Below are positions 18,872 through 26,188 of a stretch of 64,000 bases of DNA, in pieces; the stretch's first letter is position 1, and each line of letters opens with the position of its first letter. The stretch covers positions 96,715-160,714 of the forward strand of contig JANQPY010000054.1 in the NCBI GenBank assembly GCA_028285245.1. Direction: 5' to 3'. The stretch comes from Gammaproteobacteria bacterium (GTDB lineage: Bacteria; Pseudomonadota; Gammaproteobacteria; Steroidobacterales; GCA-2729495). Position numbers and translations under genes: made by a program. A model generated the notes under the pieces. It was given only the letters and a program-made list of their open reading frames with translations. It was not told where the DNA came from and ran no database searches.

Positions 18872-19303
18872 ATGGCCAAACCTGACCGGCTAGGATCGAT
18901 TCGTACGCTTGCAAATACAGCGGAGATGGAAACATCAAAGATTGTGGCAGAGCGAAGACTGGCCCTGGATGCCGAAGAGCAGCGCCTTGCCCAGCTCCAA
19001 ACTTACCTGACCGAGTACGCGCAGACCGGGGATACGCAGACGGGTTTGTCTATCGACAGCATGCGCAATCGGCGGCGATTTATCGACAAGATTCGTGGCG
19101 GCATCGAGGAGCAGGAACGAGTTGTGGTTGGCTTGCGCCAGCAGCTGGAAACCGATTTGGCAAACTGGCGCGATGCGAGGTCGCACGCGCTGGCGCTGGA
19201 AAAGTATCAGCATCGTCAGCAGGCCGAGGAAGCCCTGCGCCAAAGCCGCCGCGAGCAGGCGGAGCTAGACGAAATTGGCCGGGGCATGCATGCGAATGCG
19301 TGA
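18872..19303 (+). CDS. fliJ: Flagellar export chaperone FliJ
   Basis: FliJ is a small coiled-coil protein of the FliHIJ export complex. From the ATG at 18872 (AAGGA site eight bases upstream) it has 143 residues and consists almost entirely of charged helix. EEQRLAQLQTYLTEYAQT and EKYQHRQQAEEALRQSRREQ are typical of the family. An in-frame upstream codon at 18821 would only add sequence overlapping fliI. The end of the gene is followed directly by the sigma-54 promoter of fliK. Confidence 0.9.
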   Translation: MAKPDRLGSIRTLANTAEMETSKIVAERRLALDAEEQRLAQLQTYLTEYAQTGDTQTGLSIDSMRNRRRFIDKIRGGIEEQERVVVGLRQQLETDLANWRDARSHALALEKYQHRQQAEEALRQSRREQAELDEIGRGMHANA

Positions 19304-19319
19304 CCCAGGTTCGGCGGGC

Positions 19320-19334
19320 TGGCACGCAATTTGC
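19320..19334 (+). promoter_or_regulatory. Sigma-54 promoter of fliK
   Basis: TGGCAC-GCAAT-TTGC, an exact -24/-12 core, 16 bases after the fliJ stop and 45 bases before the fliK start. Confidence 0.92.
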
Positions 19335-19379
19335 TCCTACTACTAGCAGCTGATACCAAATGACGGTGATGGAGTTTCG

Positions 19380-20633
19380 ATGAACGCGAATAGCCCCGCC
19401 CCACTGACCTTGAGTTCTACCGGTCCAGGCCCCGCACTGCCCGCGCCCGGCAAAGACATCGGCAGCAAACTGTCCGCCAGCGAAGCGCAGCGCGGCGGGA
19501 CTGGCAAGAATGGTCAGGATGAGTCTGATTTCTCCAAAGAAATCAACGGCCTGAAAAAAGGCTCTAAGGAGAGCGAGGCGCCGCGGGAGACTGAGCCTAA
19601 GGCGCGTGGTGCGACGGCCGAGGATGCCGAACAGTCCGCACCGGATGCCTCAGCGCAATCCGACAATGCAGATGGCGATACGGCCGCTGCCGCACAGACA
19701 GGCGAGGTCGGCGAAGCAGCAGCGGCGGACTCTGACGGCAGTGATTTGCCGGCAAACGGCAACCTGTTGCCGGTTGTTGAGGACCTGGCAGAACAACCCG
19801 TTGTTGTTGCAGACGCCGCCACTGTTGCTGCGGACTTGACGGATGAAGATGCCGCGGTGGCGGCCGTCGCGGCCGCCATACCGGCAGCAAGCCGGAGCGA
19901 AGGCGCGCGTGAAACCGTTACGAACAATACGCTGCTCGACAGCCGTGCACCCGGTACCCAAACCCTGCGGCTATCGCTGGATGCCCAGGCGACTGGCTAT
20001 GGCGGACAGGACGGTGGCCAGCAAGCGCCTACGGGCGAGCAGGCCTCGCGCGCCTTGCGTGAGCTGATCAGTCAGGCGATTACGAGCACGCAGCGAGCCG
20101 CGGCCATGAGCGAAGGACTGCTCCAAACGGCCAGCAGTTCGATCAATGCGCTGGCAACGGACTTCTCCAGCACGCTGAGTGAGCTAAATCAGCTCACTCA
20201 GCAGCGGCCTTTGCAGCCACTGGGTCAGCCTGAGACGTTTGCCCGCGGTCTCACGGAACGCCTCAATGTGATGCTTAACGGCAATCTGCAGACTGCACGT
20301 ATTACGCTTCAGCCAGAAGTGCTCGGACCGCTAGAGGTTCGTATTCAGATTGAGGAAGACTCGGCCAAGGTCTGGTTCAACGCGCAGCACAGCCAAACCC
20401 GTGAGGCTCTTGAACAGGCCCTGCCCCGCCTGAAGGAACTGCTCTCTGAGCAAGGTCTGCAGTTAGCGGGGTCCGATGTCAGCGGTGGACAAAGCGATGC
20501 GAATGAGGCGACCGCCGCCGGCGACACTGCGCCGGAAGCCGATCCCAGCAGCGAGACCGGTGCCCAGCCGGCCGGCAACATCGTGGCGAGTCTGGCGATC
20601 GACAGCGACCGGCTCCTAGATGTAACCGCCTGA
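19380..20633 (+). CDS. fliK: Flagellar hook-length control protein FliK
   Basis: FliK measures hook length and switches export specificity. The 417 residues include a long, low-complexity Ala/Asp/Glu/Gln-rich N-terminal ruler (about 1-280). The compact C-terminal switch domain (about 295-375) shows the family signature ARITLQPEVLGPLEVRIQIE and REALEQALPRLKELLSEQGL. Only the C-terminal part is conserved between species. It has its own sigma-54 promoter, and a further one follows before fliL. Confidence 0.92.
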   Translation: MNANSPAPLTLSSTGPGPALPAPGKDIGSKLSASEAQRGGTGKNGQDESDFSKEINGLKKGSKESEAPRETEPKARGATAEDAEQSAPDASAQSDNADGDTAAAAQTGEVGEAAAADSDGSDLPANGNLLPVVEDLAEQPVVVADAATVAADLTDEDAAVAAVAAAIPAASRSEGARETVTNNTLLDSRAPGTQTLRLSLDAQATGYGGQDGGQQAPTGEQASRALRELISQAITSTQRAAAMSEGLLQTASSSINALATDFSSTLSELNQLTQQRPLQPLGQPETFARGLTERLNVMLNGNLQTARITLQPEVLGPLEVRIQIEEDSAKVWFNAQHSQTREALEQALPRLKELLSEQGLQLAGSDVSGGQSDANEATAAGDTAPEADPSSETGAQPAGNIVASLAIDSDRLLDVTA

Positions 20634-20762
20634 CACCGGCTACTCCACACCGACCAACAATTTTTTGGCACCGCCCCAGATCTGCCGCGCCGGGAAATTG
20701 ACACCTTCTTTTCGGATTCTGTAACCCACTGATCTATATAGCCTAAATTCTCGGCTTTGGCC

Positions 20763-20777
20763 TGGCACGCTCCTTGC
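20763..20777 (+). promoter_or_regulatory. Sigma-54 promoter of the fliL-flhB block
   Basis: TGGCAC-GCTCC-TTGC, an exact -24/-12 core, 38 bases before fliL. It stands in a 182-base gap after fliK that shows no gene and no convincing terminator. Confidence 0.92.
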
Positions 20778-20815
20778 TTAACAAGGGATGAGCAACGCTT
20801 AAGGAAGCGAGAATC

Positions 20816-21355
20816 ATGGCAGCTGAAGAATCTGAAGCCGTAGCGGCACCCGCAGAGCCGGCCAAGGGCGGCCTCGTAAAAACCTTGGGAATAGCCGTTG
20901 GGCTGTTCGTCCTGATGCTGGCAAGCCAGCTTGTCGGTCCGATCCTGGCCTGCAGTGTGCTACCCGACCTGGTCCCAGGCTGCGGCGGCGCCGAGACGGC
21001 CGCCTCAGCCGACGACAAGGTCGAGGAAGAAAAAGGACCCCCCATTTATCTACCGCTAGACCCTGCACTCGTTGTGAGTTTCGAGGATCAGGGCGCAGTG
21101 CGCTTTTTGCAGGTGACTGTAGAAGTTATGGCACGCGCCGACCAGGCGATCGAGGCGGTCAGCACGCATACGCCGGTCATCCGCAACAACCTGTTGATGC
21201 TGATGGGCGGAAAAAGCCTGGCCGACCTGACCAACCGCGAGGGGAAAGAGATGCTACGCACAGCGGCACTTGCCGAAGTGCAGAGCATTCTCGAAGAGTT
21301 CGATAGCGAAGCGAACATCGAAGACCTCTACTTCACTTCCTTCGTGGTGCAGTAA
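20816..21355 (+). CDS. fliL: Flagellar basal-body-associated protein FliL
   Basis: FliL surrounds the stator units and supports torque. The 179-residue protein has one membrane helix at about 22-47 and a periplasmic domain. The block VVSFEDQGAVRFLQVTVEVM and the C-terminal DLYFTSFVVQ are the family marks. The start has an AAGGAAGCGAG ribosome site. It opens the fliLMNOPQR-flhB run behind a sigma-54 promoter. Confidence 0.93.
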   Translation: MAAEESEAVAAPAEPAKGGLVKTLGIAVGLFVLMLASQLVGPILACSVLPDLVPGCGGAETAASADDKVEEEKGPPIYLPLDPALVVSFEDQGAVRFLQVTVEVMARADQAIEAVSTHTPVIRNNLLMLMGGKSLADLTNREGKEMLRTAALAEVQSILEEFDSEANIEDLYFTSFVVQ

Positions 21356-21362
21356 CGGCGCA

Positions 21363-22367
21363 ATGGAACCGAACGACATCATCTCGGACGAAGAGTCTGA
21401 GGCGCTGCGCGAAGCGGATGCTGAAGTTCAGGCCGGTGACGCTGATGCAACTCCGCCCGAAGGCACGGTGCGTGATCTGCATAGTGACCACTGGGAACGC
21501 ATCGTTGCTGATCGGGTCCCCGCGCTGGAATCCATCAGCGAACGCATGATGAGCCTGCTCAAGACTACCGGGAGGGAGTTCTTCCGACGCACCGTCGAAG
21601 TCAGTGCGCTGCCGAGCCGGACACATCGCTGGGGCACGTTTGCACGGCGACTGCCCGTGCCCACGAGCCTCAACGTCATGTCGATCAGTCCACTGGGCGT
21701 CAAGGGCGTGATCTGCGTCGATACGGCGTTTGTGTTCGCCTTGGTAGATGTCTTTTTTGGTGGTAACGGCCTGGGCGACAGGCCGGTTGAGAACCCCGAC
21801 TTCACCCCGATGGAGACGCGCCTGGTGCGCAAGTTTGTCACCCGCGTGGCCGACGACATGCGCGAGGCATGGCGGCCGTTTATGGATCTCACGTTTGAAC
21901 TCGGGACGACGGAAACCAATCCGATCTTCGCCTCTGTGGCCGCTGGCTCCGAGGCTGTCAGCGTCGCTGGCTTCAAGTTCGAGCTGGGCGACAAAGAATT
22001 CGAAATGAAGACAGTACTGCCAGCACGTCTGGTGGAGCCTATTCGCTTTGTTCGCGACGCAGGCGCGGCAGATGGCTCACAGGGCGAAACTGAAAAGTGG
22101 CAGCGGCGGCTGCGTGAGGATGTTCAGGACGCGACGGTCAGCGTGCGCGCGGTGCTCGCTGAAACGCAGATTGATCTGCGTGAACTGACCGAGGCGAAGC
22201 CCGGCGATGTGATTCCGCTGGAGCTCCCATCAAGCATGAAAGTTTATGCGGGCACCCAACCCGTTATCGAAGGAAGCTTCGGCGTTAGCAGAGGGCACAA
22301 CGCAGTACGCGTAACCAAGCTGCTCGATCGTCAGGCCTTAGGAGAGAAGTATGGACGAGTCAACTGA
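21363..22367 (+). CDS. fliM: Flagellar motor switch protein FliM
   Basis: FliM is the C-ring protein that normally binds CheY-P. It has 334 residues from the ATG at 21363, seven bases after fliL; longer in-frame extension into fliL is not credible. The middle domain has the FFGGNG loop and the C-terminal surface domain matches FliN-type folds (LELPSSMKVYAGTQPVIEG). The N-terminal CheY-binding peptide, usually LSQ-x-EIDALL, reads ISDEESEALRE here, so the key Ile/Asp/Leu positions are changed. It overlaps fliN by 17 bases. Confidence 0.96.
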   Translation: MEPNDIISDEESEALREADAEVQAGDADATPPEGTVRDLHSDHWERIVADRVPALESISERMMSLLKTTGREFFRRTVEVSALPSRTHRWGTFARRLPVPTSLNVMSISPLGVKGVICVDTAFVFALVDVFFGGNGLGDRPVENPDFTPMETRLVRKFVTRVADDMREAWRPFMDLTFELGTTETNPIFASVAAGSEAVSVAGFKFELGDKEFEMKTVLPARLVEPIRFVRDAGAADGSQGETEKWQRRLREDVQDATVSVRAVLAETQIDLRELTEAKPGDVIPLELPSSMKVYAGTQPVIEGSFGVSRGHNAVRVTKLLDRQALGEKYGRVN

Positions 22368-22722
22368 AAACGAGACGCCGCAGCCGGGCGGCGACGAGGA
22401 CTTTAAGGCTGCCGAGTTTCAGCAGGTCGATGGCGACCAGCCGAAGCCTGAAGGCGCCAATCCAAACATTGAGGTCATTCTCGATGTGCCCGTCACGCTG
22501 TCGCTCGAAGTGGGACGCACAGAAATGAGTGTCGGCAAACTCTTGCGTCTTAGCCAGGGCGCCGTGGTCGAGCTCGACCGTAACGCCGGCGAACCACTGG
22601 ACGTGATGGTCAACGGCGCACTGGTTGCTCACGGCGAGATCGTTGTGGTCAACGACAAGTTTGGGATTCGCCTGATTGACGTAATCAATCCGGCGGAACA
22701 GGCACTCGCCGAGCCGGCGTAA
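22351..22722 (+). CDS. fliN: Flagellar motor switch protein FliN
   Basis: FliN forms the base of the C-ring. The 123-residue protein has an acidic N-terminal tail and the C-terminal SpoA-type domain (about 45-120): VPVTLSLEVGRTEMSVGKLL, LDRNAGEPLDVMVNGALVAH and EIVVVNDKFGIRLIDVI. These are textbook FliN blocks. Its start lies inside fliM. Confidence 0.97.
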   Translation: MDESTENETPQPGGDEDFKAAEFQQVDGDQPKPEGANPNIEVILDVPVTLSLEVGRTEMSVGKLLRLSQGAVVELDRNAGEPLDVMVNGALVAHGEIVVVNDKFGIRLIDVINPAEQALAEPA

Positions 22723-22734
22723 GGCGGGTACCCA

Positions 22735-23172
22735 TTGAACTTGTCAATGAAATCTATGGTGACGTACCTGGATCTTGCCAGGGGCATCACGCTGGTGAGC
22801 CTTTGTCTGCTTTGGTCGGCAGCCTCAGGCCAGGAGGCAGGCAGCGCTTTGGGCGGTCAGGGCGTGGCCGGACCCGCGCTGCGCATGATTGTGAGTCTGG
22901 CCGCCGTACTGGCCCTGCTCGGCGGCTGCGCCTGGCTTGCCAAGCGACTGCGCGCTGGCGGCGCCTTCCAAAACAGCGCGATTGAAATTGTCAGCGGTAT
23001 TTCGCTGGGCGGAAGAGAACGCGTGGTGCTGCTGCGTGTCGGCGGCGAAGAAATACTCGTGGGCATCTCAGCGGCGGGCATCAGGCCGCTGCACGTTCTG
23101 AGAGAGAAGGCCGAGCCGCGCGAATTCGATGAGTACTTCGAGGCCACACAGACGCTGGAGGTATCGCGATGA
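22735..23172 (+). CDS. fliO: Flagellar biosynthesis protein FliO
   Basis: FliO helps assemble the FliPQR export gate. The 145-residue protein has a hydrophobic N-terminal segment (about 10-30), a membrane helix at about 50-70 (VSLAAVLALLGGCAWLAKRL) and a cytoplasmic domain with LGGRERVVLLRVGGEEILVG, typical for FliO. The TTG at 22735 has an AAGGCGG site at the right distance; in-frame ATGs at 22747 and 22756 are alternatives. It overlaps fliP by four bases. Confidence 0.9.
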   Translation: MNLSMKSMVTYLDLARGITLVSLCLLWSAASGQEAGSALGGQGVAGPALRMIVSLAAVLALLGGCAWLAKRLRAGGAFQNSAIEIVSGISLGGRERVVLLRVGGEEILVGISAAGIRPLHVLREKAEPREFDEYFEATQTLEVSR

Positions 23173-23915
23173 AACATTGCTGCGCACTCCTCTTCGCGTT
23201 GCTAATCGCCAGTTGGACCCCGCTAGCCATGGCTGAACCGGGCATACCCGCCTTGGCGATCGCCGACAACGACAGCGGCGGCCAAACGTGGACGGTCAGC
23301 ATACAAATTCTGCTGCTGATGACGGCGCTCACGCTGCTGCCATCGCTGGTACTGGCAGCTACATCCTTTACCCGCATCGTGATTGTGCTGGCCATCTTGC
23401 GCCAGGCGATCGGCATGCCACAAACGCCACCCAACCAGGTGCTAATCGGCATCGCGCTGTTCCTGAGCTTCTTCATCATGAGCCCGGTGCTTACAGAAGT
23501 TTATGACCGTGGCGTTGAGCCCTATATGGCAGGAGCGATTGAGCTTGAAGAGGCGGCCGCTGCGGCACAAGAACCGCTGCGTGAGTTCATGACCGGGCAG
23601 GTGCGCGAGACCGATCTGGCGATGTTCGCAGGACTCGCTGGTGATGACGGCTATGACTCGCCCGCAGATATTCCGATGACCGTGCTGCTGCCAAGTTTTC
23701 TTACCAGCGAGCTGAAGACTGCCTTCCAGATCGGCTTCATGACCTTCATCCCGTTTCTGATTATCGATTTGGTCGTGTCCAGCGTGCTCATGTCCATGGG
23801 CATGATGATGCTGTCGCCAATGCTGATATCTCTGCCCTTCAAGATCATGTTGTTCGTGCTGGTGGATGGCTGGGGCCTGATCATCGGCACGCTGGCCGCC
23901 AGTTTCGCGGTTTAG
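23169..23915 (+). CDS. fliP: Flagellar export gate protein FliP
   Basis: FliP is the core of the FliPQR export gate. The 248-residue protein has a cleavable signal sequence (about 1-22, ending in PLAMA) and four membrane helices. It carries RIVIVLAILRQAIGMPQTPP, FLSFFIMSPV and MTFIPFLIIDLVVSSVLMSM, which are highly conserved. It starts at the ATGA overlap with fliO. Confidence 0.97.
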   Translation: MKHCCALLFALLIASWTPLAMAEPGIPALAIADNDSGGQTWTVSIQILLLMTALTLLPSLVLAATSFTRIVIVLAILRQAIGMPQTPPNQVLIGIALFLSFFIMSPVLTEVYDRGVEPYMAGAIELEEAAAAAQEPLREFMTGQVRETDLAMFAGLAGDDGYDSPADIPMTVLLPSFLTSELKTAFQIGFMTFIPFLIIDLVVSSVLMSMGMMMLSPMLISLPFKIMLFVLVDGWGLIIGTLAASFAV

Positions 23916-23925
23916 GAGAGCTGGT

Positions 23926-24195
23926 ATGACACCCGAGACCGTTGTCACCCTGGCCAGCGAATCGCTGACGGTTGCCACCCTGCTGGCCGCTCCGCTGCTG
24001 CTAACAGCCCTGGCCACCGGCGTATTTATCGGCGTGCTACAGGCTGCGACCCAAATTAACGAGATGACACTGAGCTTTATTCCCAAGCTAGGAGTTCTGG
24101 TCGTATCTCTGCTCGTTGCCGGTCCATGGATGCTGCAACTCATTACGAACTACACCCGCAACCTGTTCGCCAGCATTCCGGGCATGCTCGGCTAG
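23926..24195 (+). CDS. fliQ: Flagellar export gate protein FliQ
   Basis: FliQ is an 89-residue protein with two membrane helices that packs around FliP in the export gate. The sequence GVLQAATQINEMTLSFIPKL is the family signature. A TAGGAGAGC ribosome site lies in the ten-base gap after fliP. Confidence 0.97.
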   Translation: MTPETVVTLASESLTVATLLAAPLLLTALATGVFIGVLQAATQINEMTLSFIPKLGVLVVSLLVAGPWMLQLITNYTRNLFASIPGMLG

Positions 24196-24204
24196 GGGAT
24201 TTTC

Positions 24205-24975
24205 TTGCTCGCGCTGTACGACATCGCCGACTTTTTGCACGCCACCACCTGGGCGCTAACCCGGGTGGTTGGCCTGGTGCTGGTCGCACCGCTGCTCGGT
24301 GCCGTCTTCGTGCCCGTGCGGGTGCGCGTGCTCATTGCCATCGTGCTTGCGGTCGCCATGTTGCCGGCAATCCCAGCTCTGCCGTCGTTTCCGGCATTCA
24401 GCGTGATGGGCTTTCTGGCAGTCATCAAGGAAGTGATGATTGGCGTCAGCATCGGTTTCGCACTCAAGCTGGTAATGGAAGCCGCCGTCTTTGCCGGACA
24501 GGTGATATCGACTGGCATGGGACTCGCCTTTGCCATTGTCGTTGACCCGCAGGCGGGCAACATGCCGCTACTCGGTCGGTTCTACATTATTGTCGCGACG
24601 CTGCTCATGCTCGCGGTTGATGCGCACTTGGTTCTAATCAGTCTGCTGGCCGATAGCTATTCCGTCATGCCGGTTGGTGAGAGCAGCATCATGCCGGAGC
24701 AGGCGCGCGCCCTGGCTTTGTTCGGCTCAACTATTTTTACCGGCGCCATGTACCTTTCCCTGCCGGCGGTGATCGCGATTCTCATGGTGAACGTCGCCTT
24801 CGGCGTGATTAGCCGCGCGGCACCGACCCTGAACCTGTTTGCCGTCGGTTTTCCGATCTCGCTGATGCTTGGCTTCGTCGTTATGGTCATCAGCGTTCGC
24901 GGGCAGGGCCCTGTCTGGGAAGCTCAGTTCAATGCCGCCATGACGATGGCCGGCCAGTTGCTCGGTGGTGGATGA
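24205..24975 (+). CDS. fliR: Flagellar export gate protein FliR
   Basis: FliR is a 256-residue export gate protein with about six membrane helices. The start is TTG, supported by AGGGGATTTTC just upstream. Family blocks include RVVGLVLVAPLLGAVFVPVR, VMIGVSIGFALKLVMEA and AAPTLNLFAVGFPISLMLGF. The stop codon overlaps the region of the flhB start. Confidence 0.96.
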   Translation: MLALYDIADFLHATTWALTRVVGLVLVAPLLGAVFVPVRVRVLIAIVLAVAMLPAIPALPSFPAFSVMGFLAVIKEVMIGVSIGFALKLVMEAAVFAGQVISTGMGLAFAIVVDPQAGNMPLLGRFYIIVATLLMLAVDAHLVLISLLADSYSVMPVGESSIMPEQARALALFGSTIFTGAMYLSLPAVIAILMVNVAFGVISRAAPTLNLFAVGFPISLMLGFVVMVISVRGQGPVWEAQFNAAMTMAGQLLGGG

Positions 24976-24976
24976 C

Positions 24977-26152
24977 ATGGCTGAGAACGAGAAACCGCAA
25001 CAAGAGAAAACTGAACGCGCGACACCAAAGCGTATCGAGGAAGCGCGCAAGAAAGGTCAGGTTCCGCGCTCACGCGAACTCAATATGGCAGTCGTCATGA
25101 TCAGCGGCTCGTTGGTATGCCTGGCGCTGCAGCCACAGCTCGGAATGTCGATGGCCGAACTCGTTCGGTCTGGCTTAAGTTTTGACCCTCGCCTGTTGTC
25201 CGATCCTGACAGCATGGCCATCGCTTTAGGCACCGCCGGGCTGCAGGCGCTCGCGGTCTGGTTACCGCTGTTTGGCGTCGTAGCCGGCGCAGCAGTGCTG
25301 GGAGGGGTCTCGCTCGGCGGGATTAATTTCAGCACCTCTCCGCTGGCGCCAAAACTGAGCAAGCTCAACCCGTTAAAGGGCTTGAAGCGCGTGTTCGGAT
25401 TGAAAGGACTGGTCGAGGTGGGCAAAGCGCTCGGTAAGGCCGGTGCGATTGGCGGCGTGGCAATTGCTTTCCTCATGTTCAACGCCGAAGAGATCTTCAG
25501 GCTGAGCAACAAACCGCTGGCAGTGACCATGGCCGACGCCGGCCAGCTCGTCACGCTAACCCTGGTGGTATGCAGTGCGTCTTTGATTCTCATCGCGCTA
25601 GTCGATGTGCCATTCCAGCTGTGGAATCACCAGAAAGAATTGCGCATGACGCGCAAGGAAGTTCAGGACGAGCAGAAAGACACCGAAGGCCGGCCAGAAG
25701 TGCGCAGTCGCGTGCGTCAGCTTCAGCAAGAGCGCGCCAATCAACGCATGCTTCAGGACGTTCCACAGGCCGACGTCATTATCACCAACCCAACCCATTT
25801 CGCCGTAGCTCTCAAGTACGCGGACGGAGATATGCGCGCGCCGAGGGTGCTGGCCAAGGGTGTTGACCACATGGCCGCGCAAATCCGCGGCATCGGCAGC
25901 GAGAACGGGATCGCCCTGTTCGAGGCGCCTCCGCTAGCGCGAGCGCTGTACTGGACAACGGAAGTCGGCTACGAAATTCCGCAGCAGCTCTATCTTGCGG
26001 TCGCTCAGGTGCTGACCTACGTGTACCGCCTGAAGGCCGCTGCGGAAAACCGGGGCGAATGGCCGGACCGGCCCATTGTCAGCGTAGACGAGAAGCTAAC
26101 TGTCAATCCGCGCCTCCGCTCTCGAGGAGATTCACGCAACAGCCGCTTGTAG
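24977..26152 (+). CDS. flhB: Flagellar export switch protein FlhB
   Basis: FlhB is the substrate-specificity switch of the export apparatus (391 residues). Four membrane helices (about 30-220) are followed by a cytoplasmic domain with the autocleavage motif NPTH at residues 271-274. The N-terminus EKTERATPKRIEEARKKGQV is diagnostic. The ATG at 24977 is preferred over an in-frame GTG at 24965. The predicted partner of the switch, FliK, is encoded about 4 kb upstream. Confidence 0.97.
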   Translation: MAENEKPQQEKTERATPKRIEEARKKGQVPRSRELNMAVVMISGSLVCLALQPQLGMSMAELVRSGLSFDPRLLSDPDSMAIALGTAGLQALAVWLPLFGVVAGAAVLGGVSLGGINFSTSPLAPKLSKLNPLKGLKRVFGLKGLVEVGKALGKAGAIGGVAIAFLMFNAEEIFRLSNKPLAVTMADAGQLVTLTLVVCSASLILIALVDVPFQLWNHQKELRMTRKEVQDEQKDTEGRPEVRSRVRQLQQERANQRMLQDVPQADVIITNPTHFAVALKYADGDMRAPRVLAKGVDHMAAQIRGIGSENGIALFEAPPLARALYWTTEVGYEIPQQLYLAVAQVLTYVYRLKAAAENRGEWPDRPIVSVDEKLTVNPRLRSRGDSRNSRL

Positions 26153-26188
26153 GTGGCCTTCGCTAAAGAATCAAGGAAGCAATAAAGA

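Noticed and set aside
20666..20690. TTGGCACCG sequence between fliK and fliL as a second sigma-54 promoter
   Set aside because: No TTGC element follows at the required five-base spacing. The exact promoter lies at 20763.
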